Positions 17,371-26,363 of a DNA stretch of 64,000 nucleotides are shown one piece after another (within the stretch, counting starts at the first letter, position 1; the number at the start of each line of letters is the position of its first letter). Location of the stretch: the NCBI GenBank assembly GCA_002428985.1, contig DIYL01000027.1:1-64000 (forward strand), read 5' to 3'. The position numbers were made by a program, and so were the translations under genes. This stretch comes from Anaerolineales bacterium UBA6055. GTDB taxonomy: Bacteria > Chloroflexota > Anaerolineae > Aggregatilineales > Phototrophicaceae. The notes under the pieces are model-generated. The model was given only the letters and a program-made list of their open reading frames with translations, ran no database searches and had not been told where the DNA came from.

Positions 17371-18227
17371 TAAACGCTCTCTTTGCTCAGAAAATCATCA
17401 ACTGCATCTTGCCATGACCGGAATGTAATACCCATACTTTTTCCTGCGATATTGTCCAATGGGGTGTATTCAGGAGGTAGGGATGGTCGTTGCCACTGAT
17501 GACGGCTAATCTGCGCGATAGGGGTGTCAGTATATCCGGCTTGATTCAATGCATATCGAGCAAACTTCCAACGGGAAACTGCACCTTGATTTACAAAATG
17601 ATAGATACCATAGCGGTCAGTTGTGATGAGGCTGGCAATCGCCTCTGCAACATCGTTTGTATATGTTGGGTTGGCAACTTCGTTTGTTACAACCCGCAAC
17701 GATTTTCCGGCTTTGACAGCGTTTAAGATTGCTTGAATAAAGTTGCCACCGCCGTGTGCAAATAACCATGCAGTTCGCACAATGTAATGCTTTGGATTGA
17801 CCTGTTGTACAGCACGCTCTCCATACCACTTGCTATAAGCATATGGATTAATCGGGTTGGTTTGGTCAAACTCCGTATATGGGCGGTTGAGTTTTCCATC
17901 AAAAACTTCGTTGGAGCTCACGTATAAGATCGGAATATTGAATTGTGCCGATGTAACCGCCATATTGTGTGCACCGACACCATTTATCAAAATAGCCTTT
18001 TGTGGGTCTAAAGCACAACCGTTGACATCTGTCCACGCTGCGGGATGACACACTATATCGGGTTGGTGTGCTTGCATGAGTTGCTGGCAAGCAGAGTAAT
18101 TCGTTATATCAAGACGTTCTACATGATCACCGACAATATCTGCACCGACAACTGTATGTTCCCCCGATAGTTGTTGTACAAGCTGTGTCCCGAGTTTACC
18201 GCTAGCTCCTGTAATTAGAATTTTCAT
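17370..18227 (-). CDS. rfbD: dTDP-4-dehydrorhamnose reductase
   Basis: A 285-residue extended SDR that makes dTDP-L-rhamnose in the last step of the Rml pathway. MKILITGASGKLGTQLV binds NADPH; YVSSNEVFDG and the YAYSKWYGE motif supply the catalytic Tyr and Lys; VRTAWLF follows, as in RmlD. RmlA and RmlB lie at 22.8 and 20.8 kb; an rmlC gene was not found in the window. It starts by a 4-bp ATGA overlap with the upstream 125-residue gene and ends in a TAATG overlap with the glycosyltransferase. Confidence 0.9.
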   Translation of the reverse strand: MKILITGASGKLGTQLVQQLSGEHTVVGADIVGDHVERLDITNYSACQQLMQAHQPDIVCHPAAWTDVNGCALDPQKAILINGVGAHNMAVTSAQFNIPILYVSSNEVFDGKLNRPYTEFDQTNPINPYAYSKWYGERAVQQVNPKHYIVRTAWLFAHGGGNFIQAILNAVKAGKSLRVVTNEVANPTYTNDVAEAIASLITTDRYGIYHFVNQGAVSRWKFARYALNQAGYTDTPIAQISRHQWQRPSLPPEYTPLDNIAGKSMGITFRSWQDAVDDFLSKESV

Positions 18228-18601
18228 GAGTCACTTTCTTGTGTGTTCCATGTTTGGTAAAGGGTGTTAATTTCATTTTCCCAGAATATTGTTGGGTTGG
18301 ATATATCGCGCCCAAACTGTTGTGCAAACTTAAAAAATCCATCACCGGGTTGACCTGTTGATTGACGTACGACCAATGCGCACATCAAACCGCGCCCTGC
18401 TGTTTCCTCATCATGGCAAATCTCTCGTAATAGTGCGCCAAGCGCGTATGATCCCGCATGTAATATTGCTGATGTTAATTGTCGTGCCACTCGGCCATAG
18501 GTGATGGTGGTTTTTTGGTGCGCGACATCTATCAACATTTCACGGATCTCTGCTTTGATATTGCGCCATTCTGTTTGTGTGAACCCGTATTTTGTGCTCA
18601 T
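18224..18601 (-). CDS. Hypothetical protein in the rmlD operon
   Basis: A 125-residue soluble protein I cannot name. It contains ITYGRVARQL, which looks like a winged-helix segment, then LGALLREICHDEE and CALVVRQSTGQPGDGFF, a GxPGxGFF stretch recalling the DNA-binding turn of alkyltransferase-like proteins, but the PCHR-type active site is absent. The order and overlap (ATGA with rmlD) suggest it is co-translated with sugar synthesis by location alone. ATG at 18601 has only a weak ribosome site. Confidence 0.68.
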   Translation of the reverse strand: MSTKYGFTQTEWRNIKAEIREMLIDVAHQKTTITYGRVARQLTSAILHAGSYALGALLREICHDEETAGRGLMCALVVRQSTGQPGDGFFKFAQQFGRDISNPTIFWENEINTLYQTWNTQESDS

Positions 18602-18615
18602 GCTACATTCTACCG

Positions 18616-19341
18616 TTAGCGGAAGGTTGCGACTAGTTGTGTCTCGGTAACGACAATATCGGATAGACGGTATGAATTACCATTTGTCTGTAGACTCAAT
18701 TGACCCAATATCTGATTTGCTGTCGTTTGAATCTCACGGATTTGTTGACCAATTTCATTATTTGGTATCGCAAATAATGTACCGTTGATGTTCACTGCTT
18801 CGACTTGGATGCGGTTGTTGGGTGTGAGTGAGACAACTGCGGAAATTGGTTGCCATGTATTGAGGCTGCTGATGTAGGCTTCACCTGAGATTGTTCCGAT
18901 GCCTGTTCCAAGATCAACAGTGACATTTCGGAATGTACTAGCAGATTCTGTGCAAACATCTGTATATTGGGCGCATAATGTTCTTATACCACCCTCAGAT
19001 AGGGTGATTTGAGCTGAATCAGTCCCATCACTATCTATACCAGTTTGTATTGTGTAAGCAGATGATGCGGGAAGAAATTGCGATCCATATCCACCTGCTG
19101 ATAAAGTTGTGTTGGATGTGGTCTGTGCATTTTGGATAACAGGGACCGGTTCTGGTGTGGCTTGTAGGATATTTGTATCAATGGTTTCGAATCCAGCTAA
19201 TCGTAATCCGATAGATGGAATGGCAGGGGCAAGGATGAAGATGACCACACCAATTATTACGATGAGTCCAATAAAGATAAGTCCACAGCTACACCCTGAT
19301 AGCCCTTGGCTACGGCGAGATTGGTATCGTTCGATTCGCAA
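18616..19341 (-). CDS. Hypothetical membrane-anchored extracytoplasmic protein
   Basis: A 241-residue protein with a basic N-terminus (RYQSRRSQG), a Cys-containing hydrophobic helix at about residues 18-42, and an extracytoplasmic domain rich in S, T, Q and N. Segments such as VTVDLGTGIGTISGEAYI and SLQTNGNSYRLSDIVVTETQLVATF suggest beta strands. No family recognised. The start is TTG at 19341 with GAGG close upstream. Fifteen bases upstream of the 125-residue gene on the same strand and divergent from the M1 peptidase. Confidence 0.68.
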   Translation of the reverse strand: MRIERYQSRRSQGLSGCSCGLIFIGLIVIIGVVIFILAPAIPSIGLRLAGFETIDTNILQATPEPVPVIQNAQTTSNTTLSAGGYGSQFLPASSAYTIQTGIDSDGTDSAQITLSEGGIRTLCAQYTDVCTESASTFRNVTVDLGTGIGTISGEAYISSLNTWQPISAVVSLTPNNRIQVEAVNINGTLFAIPNNEIGQQIREIQTTANQILGQLSLQTNGNSYRLSDIVVTETQLVATFR

Positions 19342-19394
19342 AAGTACCTCATTTACCTGTTACAATCGGATCATTATTCTACCGGAGATTCACA

Positions 19395-20801
19395 ATGAGA
19401 AAATATGCGATTCTACTACTCTGTATAGTTGTTTTTTCAGGTTTGAGTATCGCTCAAAATCCCATCACGCAGAGTTCACTAGGGGACAGTTACTTCCCTG
19501 AATTAGGCAACGGTGGCTATGATGTGCAACATTATCATCTTGAAATTACGCCTGATTTTGAAGTTGAGGCACTGGATGCAACTGTTGTGATTTTGATGGA
19601 AGCCACACAAGATTTACCTGAACTTAATCTCGATTTTTGGGGCTTTGAGATTACAGAGTTGACAATTGATCGTGTACCTGTTGAGTTTCGACGTGACGGT
19701 ATTGAGCTAACGATTATTCCGACAACTCCTATTCTATCTGGAGAATTGGTGTCCGTTTCTATCTCATACAATGGTCAACCCCGCGAGAGACTTGATACAA
19801 GATTTTATCCGGTTGGCTCATCGGGTTGGAATTTCCATGATAAAGGTGTATTTGTAACAAGTCAGCCACGTGGGGCATCGTTGTGGTATCCGGTGAACGA
19901 TCATCCTACCGACAAAGCGACCTATAGCTTTGACATTACTGTACCATCATCATATGTTGTCGCAACCAATGGTCAATTGATTGATATTGTTGAAAATGAT
20001 GGATTATTGACATATCGCTCGGAAACAAATGATTTAACAGCGAGTTACCTTGTTACAGTGCATATCGGTGACTTTGTTTATGATGAACAGCAGGCTGAAA
20101 ATGGACTGTCAATTCGTAACTATTTTGCTAGTGATTTTGGCAGTTTTGCTACGAATCTCTTCGCAGAGACAGCAGAAATGATTGAATTCTATGAAGGGAT
20201 AATTGGCGAATATCCGTTTGACGTATATGGTAGCGTTGTATCGAATGTTGACCTGCCATTTGCGTTAGAGACCCAGACACTTTCGACCTATGGGATACGC
20301 ATCCTTGATGATTCCGTGCGAACGCATGTTACACTTGCCCATGAAGTTGTGCATCAATGGTACGGTAATAGTGTGAGTCCAGCGCGTTGGCAAGACATTT
20401 GGTTGAATGAGGGATTTGCATCCTATTTATCCTTGTTATGGGCGGAAGAAAAGTATGGTGGGGATATACTCATAAGGATTCTTGATAATTGGTATGAAGA
20501 TTTGACTGCACCAGATTTTCTTGTAGATTCTCCTCAAGCAATCGGAAATCCGTCACCACAGCAAATGTTTCATTCATCGGTCTATTGGAAAGGGGCATTA
20601 ACCCTGCATGCATTACGTCAGCAGATTGGCGATGATGTGTTTTTTGAATTGCTTCAGGCGTACTATCAAACTTATCGTGATCGTTCAGTAACGATTGAGG
20701 AGTTTATTGCATTGACGAATGCGTTTACTGGAAGTGATTTAACTTCATTTTTCAATAGCTGGCTATATGAGCAGTCTGTACCCGATATTGAATTTGAGTA
20801 G
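19395..20801 (+). CDS. Secreted M1-family metallopeptidase
   Basis: A 468-residue exported aminopeptidase-like enzyme with a signal peptide in residues 1-20. Zinc site: H316-E317-x2-H320 (HEVVHQW) and E339 in WLNEGFASYL, spaced as in M1 gluzincins. The usual GAMEN exopeptidase motif is replaced by FALETQTLSTYG, keeping the Glu. Domain I (beta) runs to about residue 215 and the catalytic domain to 468; the C-terminal helical domains of long M1 enzymes are absent, a common short form. It probably trims peptides outside the cell. ATG follows CCGGAG; a hairpin overlaps its stop. Confidence 0.88.
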   Translation: MRKYAILLLCIVVFSGLSIAQNPITQSSLGDSYFPELGNGGYDVQHYHLEITPDFEVEALDATVVILMEATQDLPELNLDFWGFEITELTIDRVPVEFRRDGIELTIIPTTPILSGELVSVSISYNGQPRERLDTRFYPVGSSGWNFHDKGVFVTSQPRGASLWYPVNDHPTDKATYSFDITVPSSYVVATNGQLIDIVENDGLLTYRSETNDLTASYLVTVHIGDFVYDEQQAENGLSIRNYFASDFGSFATNLFAETAEMIEFYEGIIGEYPFDVYGSVVSNVDLPFALETQTLSTYGIRILDDSVRTHVTLAHEVVHQWYGNSVSPARWQDIWLNEGFASYLSLLWAEEKYGGDILIRILDNWYEDLTAPDFLVDSPQAIGNPSPQQMFHSSVYWKGALTLHALRQQIGDDVFFELLQAYYQTYRDRSVTIEEFIALTNAFTGSDLTSFFNSWLYEQSVPDIEFE

Positions 20802-20824
20802 GGCGCGTTAGATGCGCCCTTATA
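20801..20824 (+). terminator. Hairpin at the end of the M1 peptidase gene
   Basis: GGGCGC and GCGCCC form a perfect 6-bp stem with a 7-base loop starting at the last base of the stop codon, followed by TTATAAATTT. The T-run is weak, so termination may be partial. Confidence 0.5.
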
Positions 20825-20827
20825 AAT

Positions 20828-21856
20828 TTAGCTTTCGTCGGCGGATGCAAGACGCTCACTATATTGTTGTTTATAAAATTCGAGATATTCTCCGGTCTTG
20901 ATTTTCCGCCACCACCATTCATTTTCCATATACCATTTGACAGTTGCTTCAATGCCTTTGTCAAAGTCATATTCGCGCACCCAACCGAGGTCGCGAACTT
21001 TTTCGGCAGTCATGGCATAACGGCGGTCGTGACCTTCACGGTCTGGGACATGCTTGACCAATGATTCGGGTTTGTCCAGAATACTAAGGATGCGTTTCGT
21101 CACATCAATGTTAAAGCGTTGATTTTCACCTGCAAGGTTGTAAGCTTCACCGGACTCGCCTTTATGCAAAACAACGTCAACACCGCGTGCATGGTCATCT
21201 ACATAAAGCCAATCACGAACTTGTTTCCCATCACCATATAATGGTAGGGGTTTGTCATCAATGGCTTCGGTCGTGAAGAATGGAATTAATTTTTCGGGAT
21301 ACTGATATGGACCGTATGTGTTGCTACCCCGTGTCACTACAGTATCCATGCCATACGTGACATTATAGGCACGTACCATCAACTCTCCACCAGCTTTACT
21401 TGCAGCGTATGGGCTATTTGGTAAGAAACGATCGTCTTCTACTGATAAGCCATCTTCAATATCACCATAGACTTCATCGGTAGAAACATGACAGAAGCGA
21501 CCGACCCCATGCTTGCGCCCCTCATCGAGCAAAATATAGACACCAACAACATCTGTATGAATAAACGCATCTGGATCTAGGATACTGCGGTCTACATGAC
21601 TTTCAGCAGCGAAGTTAACGATCGTGTCAATTTGATGTTCGGCTAAAGTTTGCTGGACTTTTGCACGGTCTGCAATATCACCGCGTTCAAACCGATAATT
21701 TTCTTCGTCGCTTACATCAAGCAGATTATCCATATTGCCTGCATAAGTCAGTTTGTCATAACAGATAATATTGTAGTCAGGATATGTATTGACCATGTGG
21801 CGTACAAACGCGCTACCGATAAAACCTGCACCACCGGTTACGAGGATATTTTTCAT
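20828..21856 (-). CDS. rfbB: dTDP-glucose 4,6-dehydratase
   Basis: A 342-residue extended SDR, second enzyme of the dTDP-rhamnose route. MKNILVTGGAGFIGSAFV binds NAD; HVSTDEVYGD carries the catalytic T-D-E triad; YAASKAG holds the Tyr and Lys; TRGSNTYGPYQYPEKLIP and the GDGKQVRDWLYV motif are diagnostic for RmlB. A short C-terminal tail follows. It overlaps the upstream HAD gene by 4 bp (ATGA) and ends the operon cpsD, esterase, rmlA, HAD, rmlB. Confidence 0.95.
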   Translation of the reverse strand: MKNILVTGGAGFIGSAFVRHMVNTYPDYNIICYDKLTYAGNMDNLLDVSDEENYRFERGDIADRAKVQQTLAEHQIDTIVNFAAESHVDRSILDPDAFIHTDVVGVYILLDEGRKHGVGRFCHVSTDEVYGDIEDGLSVEDDRFLPNSPYAASKAGGELMVRAYNVTYGMDTVVTRGSNTYGPYQYPEKLIPFFTTEAIDDKPLPLYGDGKQVRDWLYVDDHARGVDVVLHKGESGEAYNLAGENQRFNIDVTKRILSILDKPESLVKHVPDREGHDRRYAMTAEKVRDLGWVREYDFDKGIEATVKWYMENEWWWRKIKTGEYLEFYKQQYSERLASADES

Positions 21857-22803
21857 TCTGATTTCTCCTCTGGTTTTTCATCCGACGTGTTGTCAGCATT
21901 GGTTTCGGACTTTGCCTCTGTTGATGCTTCAGCTTGTGTTTCGGTATCTTTGTTTTCTTCGGCCTTGGGGGTATCGTCTGTTTTTTCGTCTTCGATTTTA
22001 CCTGTAACGAACATTTCTATGGCTTGTGCGACACCATCTGCATCATTACTGCCAACAACCTGATCAGCAATATCTTTTAGCTTTTGAACGGCATTACCCA
22101 TTGCCACTTTCGTACCGACTGCTTCTAACATCTCAATATCATTTTCGCCGTCACCGATTGCCATCGTGTTTTGTGGCGCGATGTTGAGATCTTTCATGAC
22201 GCGCATGACTGCTTTACCTTTTGAGGTATTTGCAGGTAAAACTTCGAGAATACCTTGGACATTGGCACGAGTTAGATGTATTTCACCATCGAGTTGTTTG
22301 CTGAGTTGCCAGCGGAGCGCAGCCACTTTACTTTCTTGACCATAGAGGATGACTTTGTTGATTTCAGTAGAATCGAGATGGTTGACCAATGCGCCGACGG
22401 ATTCTGCTTTGGGCTCACCATACTCCGCAATTTTATCCGCAACTTCATCGGCACGACGCGTCAAGATGCGGTTCCCACTATATGCCAATACACCAAACCC
22501 ACGGTCTTCTGCGAAGTTGATAATACGACGCAGGATTTTCTTATCCATTACAGTATTAGTGCGTATTGTGCCGTCACCATTGTAAATAATGAGTCCTTGT
22601 GAAAATACACCTGGTGATGTAATGTCGAGCTCTTCCAATAACCCTTCAGCGGCAAAACGCGTTTTCCCAGTGGCGAAGACAACTTGCACGCCTTGTTCCA
22701 TCGCTTTTTTGACTGCTTTTTTGTTGCGCTCACTCAATTCATGTTTGCTATTAAGTAGCGTCCCGTCGAGGTCAACGGTAATGAGTTTAATATCTTTTCC
22801 CAT
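21853..22803 (-). CDS. Cof-type HAD hydrolase with acidic tail
   Basis: A 316-residue HAD IIB phosphatase of the Cof/YkrA kind. Motif I is VDLDGTLLNSKHELS near the start, motif II FATGKTR, motif III is a Lys in TSKGKAV, motif IV GDGENDIEML. The catalytic and C2 cap part occupies residues 1-270; residues 272-316 are a highly acidic E/T/K/A-rich tail with low complexity that is not part of the family. Cof-type enzymes act on sugar phosphates and FMN-like compounds; the position between rmlA and rmlB suggests sugar phosphate metabolism. ATG at 22803. Confidence 0.88.
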   Translation of the reverse strand: MGKDIKLITVDLDGTLLNSKHELSERNKKAVKKAMEQGVQVVFATGKTRFAAEGLLEELDITSPGVFSQGLIIYNGDGTIRTNTVMDKKILRRIINFAEDRGFGVLAYSGNRILTRRADEVADKIAEYGEPKAESVGALVNHLDSTEINKVILYGQESKVAALRWQLSKQLDGEIHLTRANVQGILEVLPANTSKGKAVMRVMKDLNIAPQNTMAIGDGENDIEMLEAVGTKVAMGNAVQKLKDIADQVVGSNDADGVAQAIEMFVTGKIEDEKTDDTPKAEENKDTETQAEASTEAKSETNADNTSDEKPEEKSE

Positions 22804-22840
22804 ATGTTATATCTCTATTCTCTCTATACTGTTTGATCTG

Positions 22841-23911
22841 CTATACCCATAATGTGCCGTGATCGCCTAAGTTCATTTTTATGCCACTTGGCTTATTATC
22901 ACTGCGCTTGACGGTTGCGTTACGCCCAATGAGGCTGTCGCGCAATGTTTTTTCAATGTCGATGACGCGACTGTTTTCCAAAATAATACTACGTTCAATC
23001 TCGCAGTTACGCACTTCACAATTGTGATATACGCTGGTGAATGGCCCGATGTAACTGTTTTCGATGATTGTGTTTTTACCGATGGATGTTGGACCACGTA
23101 CAATACTGTTGATGATCTTTGCACCGTCTTGAAGTGTTACTCGTGCGTCAACTGTTGATTCAGAATCGACTTCTGCAGTTTCTGCGATGGTTGGTGCAAT
23201 TTCTTCGAGTACATGACTGTTGGCTTCTAACATATCGGTTGGTTTACCTGTATCAATCCACCAACCTTTATGGACATGTGGGAAAACTGTGTAATCGTTG
23301 TCGATTAGCCATTGAATTGCATCGGTAATTTCAAGTTCGCCGCGCCCCGATGGTTTGATCGAATTGACAGCTTTGAAGATATTATTATCGAACATATAAA
23401 TTCCGACCAACGCCAAATTACTGGGGGGTACTTCTGGCTTTTCGATGAGTTGTTGGATACTGCCGTCTTCACGTAATTCTGCAACACCATACGCTGACGG
23501 ATTTTCGACTTCCTTGAGAACGATTTGGCTATTCCAGTCATTATCCGAGAAGTCACGAATCAATGTGCTGATGCCACCTTCAATTACATTGTCACCGAGG
23601 AACATCACGAACGAATCATCCCCGATGAAATCATGCGCTATTTTTACAGCATGAGCCAGTCCATCTGGGCTATCTTGCGGGATATATGTGAGTTTAACAC
23701 CCCATTCTGATCCATCGCCAAGTGCTTCTTGAATTTCGGGTGCGGTGTGTCCGACGACGATGCCGATTTCTGTGACATCCGCTTCTTTAATTGCTTCAAT
23801 GACGCGGACGAGAACGGGTTTGTTGGCGACAGGGATGAGTTGTTTGGCACGGGTGTAGGTTAGGGGGTAGAGGCGTGTTCCTTTACCACCACTTAAGATC
23901 AGTCCTTTCAT
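22841..23911 (-). CDS. rfbA: Glucose-1-phosphate thymidylyltransferase, long form
   Basis: A 356-residue nucleotidyltransferase making dTDP-glucose, first step to dTDP-rhamnose. The signature GGKGTRLYPLTYTRAK begins at residue 8 and ends with the catalytic Lys; FLGDNVIEGG supplies the metal Asp; the residues 1-240 form the catalytic domain. Residues 245-356 form a left-handed beta-helix of hexapeptide repeats, the long form of RmlA typical of actinobacterial and archaeal proteins, which may be a UDP- or dTDP-specific variant. AGGAG lies upstream of the ATG at 23911. Confidence 0.9.
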   Translation of the reverse strand: MKGLILSGGKGTRLYPLTYTRAKQLIPVANKPVLVRVIEAIKEADVTEIGIVVGHTAPEIQEALGDGSEWGVKLTYIPQDSPDGLAHAVKIAHDFIGDDSFVMFLGDNVIEGGISTLIRDFSDNDWNSQIVLKEVENPSAYGVAELREDGSIQQLIEKPEVPPSNLALVGIYMFDNNIFKAVNSIKPSGRGELEITDAIQWLIDNDYTVFPHVHKGWWIDTGKPTDMLEANSHVLEEIAPTIAETAEVDSESTVDARVTLQDGAKIINSIVRGPTSIGKNTIIENSYIGPFTSVYHNCEVRNCEIERSIILENSRVIDIEKTLRDSLIGRNATVKRSDNKPSGIKMNLGDHGTLWV

Positions 23912-23962
23912 GCAGTCTTGTCTCCTGTTCCTTATATGGTTTGTATTTTGCGAGAAGTTATC

Positions 23963-24634
23963 TTATTTTTCAACATCAAGCCGATGACTGAGAAGCCAAT
24001 CGTAAATTTCAGGATTAGCATATGTTTGTGTCCATGAGTCGTGACCCACATCATCATACACTGTAAGCTTAGGATTTCCCCCATATTCCTTTAAATGAGA
24101 AACTAAATATTCTGCTGATGACAGTGGGACAATTGTGTCGGCTGATCCATGGAAATGCCATAGTGGTAAGTGTATGATCTTTTTTAGACGCTCTGGATAA
24201 TCTAGCTCATTGCGCTCACGTCCACAAATTGGGATGGCTGCAGCAAACAAGTTTGGATATTCTGTTATGAGTGACCATGTGCCTGCGCCACCCATGCTTA
24301 GTCCGGTGATATAGACGCGTGAAACATCGACTTGGTAAGCATCAAAACAGCTACGTACCAATTGGTACAATCCAATCAGGTGATATTCCCACTTGGTATT
24401 GAGTGGGCATTGAGGAGCGATGACAATAAATGGTAGATTATCACCAGATTCGAGTTTAGCTGTTAGCCCTTCTTTTTTAATGAGTTCCAGATTATTCCCC
24501 CGCTCGCCTTTACCATGTAAGAATAAGAGCAAAGGATAGGGATCATCAGATGTTTCATAACCATCTGGTAAATACACAAGATACGGTAAATCGCTTAGCT
24601 TGCCATATGTGAATATGTGCGGCTGTGTCTGCAT
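23963..24634 (-). CDS. Alpha/beta-hydrolase esterase
   Basis: A 223-residue cytoplasmic esterase of the phospholipase/carboxylesterase or PHB-depolymerase-like kind. LFLHGKGERGNN forms the oxyanion part, GLSMGGAGTW holds the nucleophile Ser, HGSADTIVP the Asp and DDVGHDSWTQTY the His, so the triad is complete. No signal peptide seen. It starts 3 bases after the stop of the cpsD-like gene and before rmlA, so it may act on an acyl group of the polysaccharide or a precursor; context only. Confidence 0.85.
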   Translation of the reverse strand: MQTQPHIFTYGKLSDLPYLVYLPDGYETSDDPYPLLLFLHGKGERGNNLELIKKEGLTAKLESGDNLPFIVIAPQCPLNTKWEYHLIGLYQLVRSCFDAYQVDVSRVYITGLSMGGAGTWSLITEYPNLFAAAIPICGRERNELDYPERLKKIIHLPLWHFHGSADTIVPLSSAEYLVSHLKEYGGNPKLTVYDDVGHDSWTQTYANPEIYDWLLSHRLDVEK

Positions 24635-24637
24635 AAT

Positions 24638-25291
24638 CTAATAAGCAATTTTGTTTTCGCTAGGTGCATTGGTCAGCACTGCACCAACGATGCGGATATG
24701 TACACGTTCGAGTGCTTGGCGTGCTTGTGCTGTATGGTCGCGACGTGTATCCCCAGCGCGAACAGCAAGTAAAACACCATCAAGTTTAATGCCCAATAAT
24801 GCTGCGTCGGTGGCTGCCAGTACGGGCGGGCTATCAAATAAAATATAGTCAGCACGTGCTTTTAACACCCCAATAATTTCATCCATGCGCTTCCCACTTA
24901 GTAGATCTGCTGGATTAGGCGGTAATTCACCGGATGTCAGAATTTGTAGGTTGTCGATGTCGGTGGCTTTGAGTGGAGGATTGCTGATGGCTGTGTCATC
25001 AACCATCATATTGGTGAGACCCTGTTGATTGTCGAGACCCCAGATGGTTTGCTGTTTCGGTTGACGTAAATCTGCATCAACAAGAATTGTTTTATTGCCA
25101 CCCTGCGCAAATGTCACAGCAAGATTGGCAAGTGTGATGCTCTTTTGATCATCTTTGGCGGGTGAAGTGACGAGTAGGGTATGAATTGGATTTTCAACAC
25201 TGCTGAACATCAGGTTAGTACGCAGAGTACGATATGCTTCTGCCGATGTTGAGCGTGGATCAGATAAAGTAATCAGGTTTGCATTCGCCAT
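24638..25291 (-). CDS. CpsD/CapB-type BY-kinase-like ATPase
   Basis: A 217-residue P-loop protein of the CpsD family, cytoplasmic partner of Wzz-type proteins and tyrosine kinase in many polysaccharide systems. SAEAYRTLRTNLMFS (residues 16-30) is typical of the N-terminus. Walker A at 43-51 reads SPAKDDQKS: Lys and Ser remain, but the usual glycine before the Lys is Q49. Walker A' (ILVDADLRQP, D72, D74) and Walker B (ILFDSPP, 150-156) are normal. Only one C-terminal Tyr, Y217, is present instead of a Tyr cluster. ATG at 25291 chosen because AGGAG precedes it; the first kinase-associated gene, Wzz, lies 12 kb away. Confidence 0.83.
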   Translation of the reverse strand: MANANLITLSDPRSTSAEAYRTLRTNLMFSSVENPIHTLLVTSPAKDDQKSITLANLAVTFAQGGNKTILVDADLRQPKQQTIWGLDNQQGLTNMMVDDTAISNPPLKATDIDNLQILTSGELPPNPADLLSGKRMDEIIGVLKARADYILFDSPPVLAATDAALLGIKLDGVLLAVRAGDTRRDHTAQARQALERVHIRIVGAVLTNAPSENKIAY

Positions 25292-25444
25292 ATATTTGCT
25301 CCTAACAGGGCGCAAAATCGCTAGTTTTCAAAACGGCATCATTTTACCGTATCCCGTAACGTGTCGTTAGGGCTAATCAGACGGATGATATGTTGATGTT
25401 GGACGATTTAGATACAATGCTAGATCGACTATTTCTCACTTTAC

Positions 25445-26308
25445 CTATAAGTTGAAGTCCAATGTAACTTGTTCAATGCCTGATGAATCCAGTGATTGAG
25501 CAATATTTGATAGGGATTTAAATGGTGTCGGATGAATGAAATCGGGTGCTAAATCGGCTAGCGGGATGGCAACATGTGCCCAGCGGGTGATGTCTTCATC
25601 AGGGGCTTTCCATGGTTTATCGCCATACTCGATATATTGGGTGCCCCATAGGGAAATATCGAGATCAATTGTACGAGGTGCATTTTTATTATTGGGGTCG
25701 CGCACACGCCCTAATTCAGTTTCAATCCGATCAATTACTTGGGTTTTGAATTCTAGCGGTGTGCGGTAAGTATGTACTTTAACTGCCATATTGAGGAAGT
25801 GAGATTGTTCAGTATAGCCTTGCGGTGCAGTGCGATACACAGACGAGGTTGCTAGAAGTGTGGTGTAGTTGCGGAGTAAATGAACCGCTTTGATGATATT
25901 TTCTTCAGGTGCGATATTCGAACCTAGTGAGACATAGATAACAGACTTTTGATAATCTTCTGGACGACGCTCAATACGGACACCAACGGAATCTGAACGA
26001 CGCAATGCACCGGGTTTATGCAAACGGACTTGTACATACGGGGCATGATGCTCAACAATACATAACCTAGCGATTTCTTCAGCTAGCTTTTCTACTAGGA
26101 AATACTGTGCATTTTCGACATGGCGGATGATCGCTTTGGTTACTGTTTTATAATTATAGGCATCATCAGGGATATCGGTTTCTCCTGCACGGAGTCTGTT
26201 GGTTCCTAAACGTAGACTTAGGACAACTTCTTGCTGTTCATTTAATTCATGTGCACTAAAGCCGATCTGCGTCCGTAAGCGCAAATTGTCAATTTCGATA
26301 ATGTCCAT
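25445..26308 (-). CDS. folBK: Dihydroneopterin aldolase fused to HPPK
   Basis: A 287-residue bifunctional folate enzyme. Residues 1-117 are FolB, which converts dihydroneopterin to 6-hydroxymethyl-dihydropterin (IGFSAHELNEQQ at the start, FLVEKLAEEIA with the catalytic Lys). Residues 122-287 are FolK, which pyrophosphorylates that product (IYVSLGSNI, FLNMAVKV, RTIDLDISLWG). Fusion of these consecutive steps is known in several bacteria. The ATG at 26308 follows AGGAG; in-frame codons further up lack a site. folE2, the pathway's entry enzyme, lies 3 kb upstream. Confidence 0.92.
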   Translation of the reverse strand: MDIIEIDNLRLRTQIGFSAHELNEQQEVVLSLRLGTNRLRAGETDIPDDAYNYKTVTKAIIRHVENAQYFLVEKLAEEIARLCIVEHHAPYVQVRLHKPGALRRSDSVGVRIERRPEDYQKSVIYVSLGSNIAPEENIIKAVHLLRNYTTLLATSSVYRTAPQGYTEQSHFLNMAVKVHTYRTPLEFKTQVIDRIETELGRVRDPNNKNAPRTIDLDISLWGTQYIEYGDKPWKAPDEDITRWAHVAIPLADLAPDFIHPTPFKSLSNIAQSLDSSGIEQVTLDFNL

Positions 26309-26363
26309 ATGCGATCTCCTGTACTCAATATCCGACACAGTTTAGCACACCACCATTGAGTAT

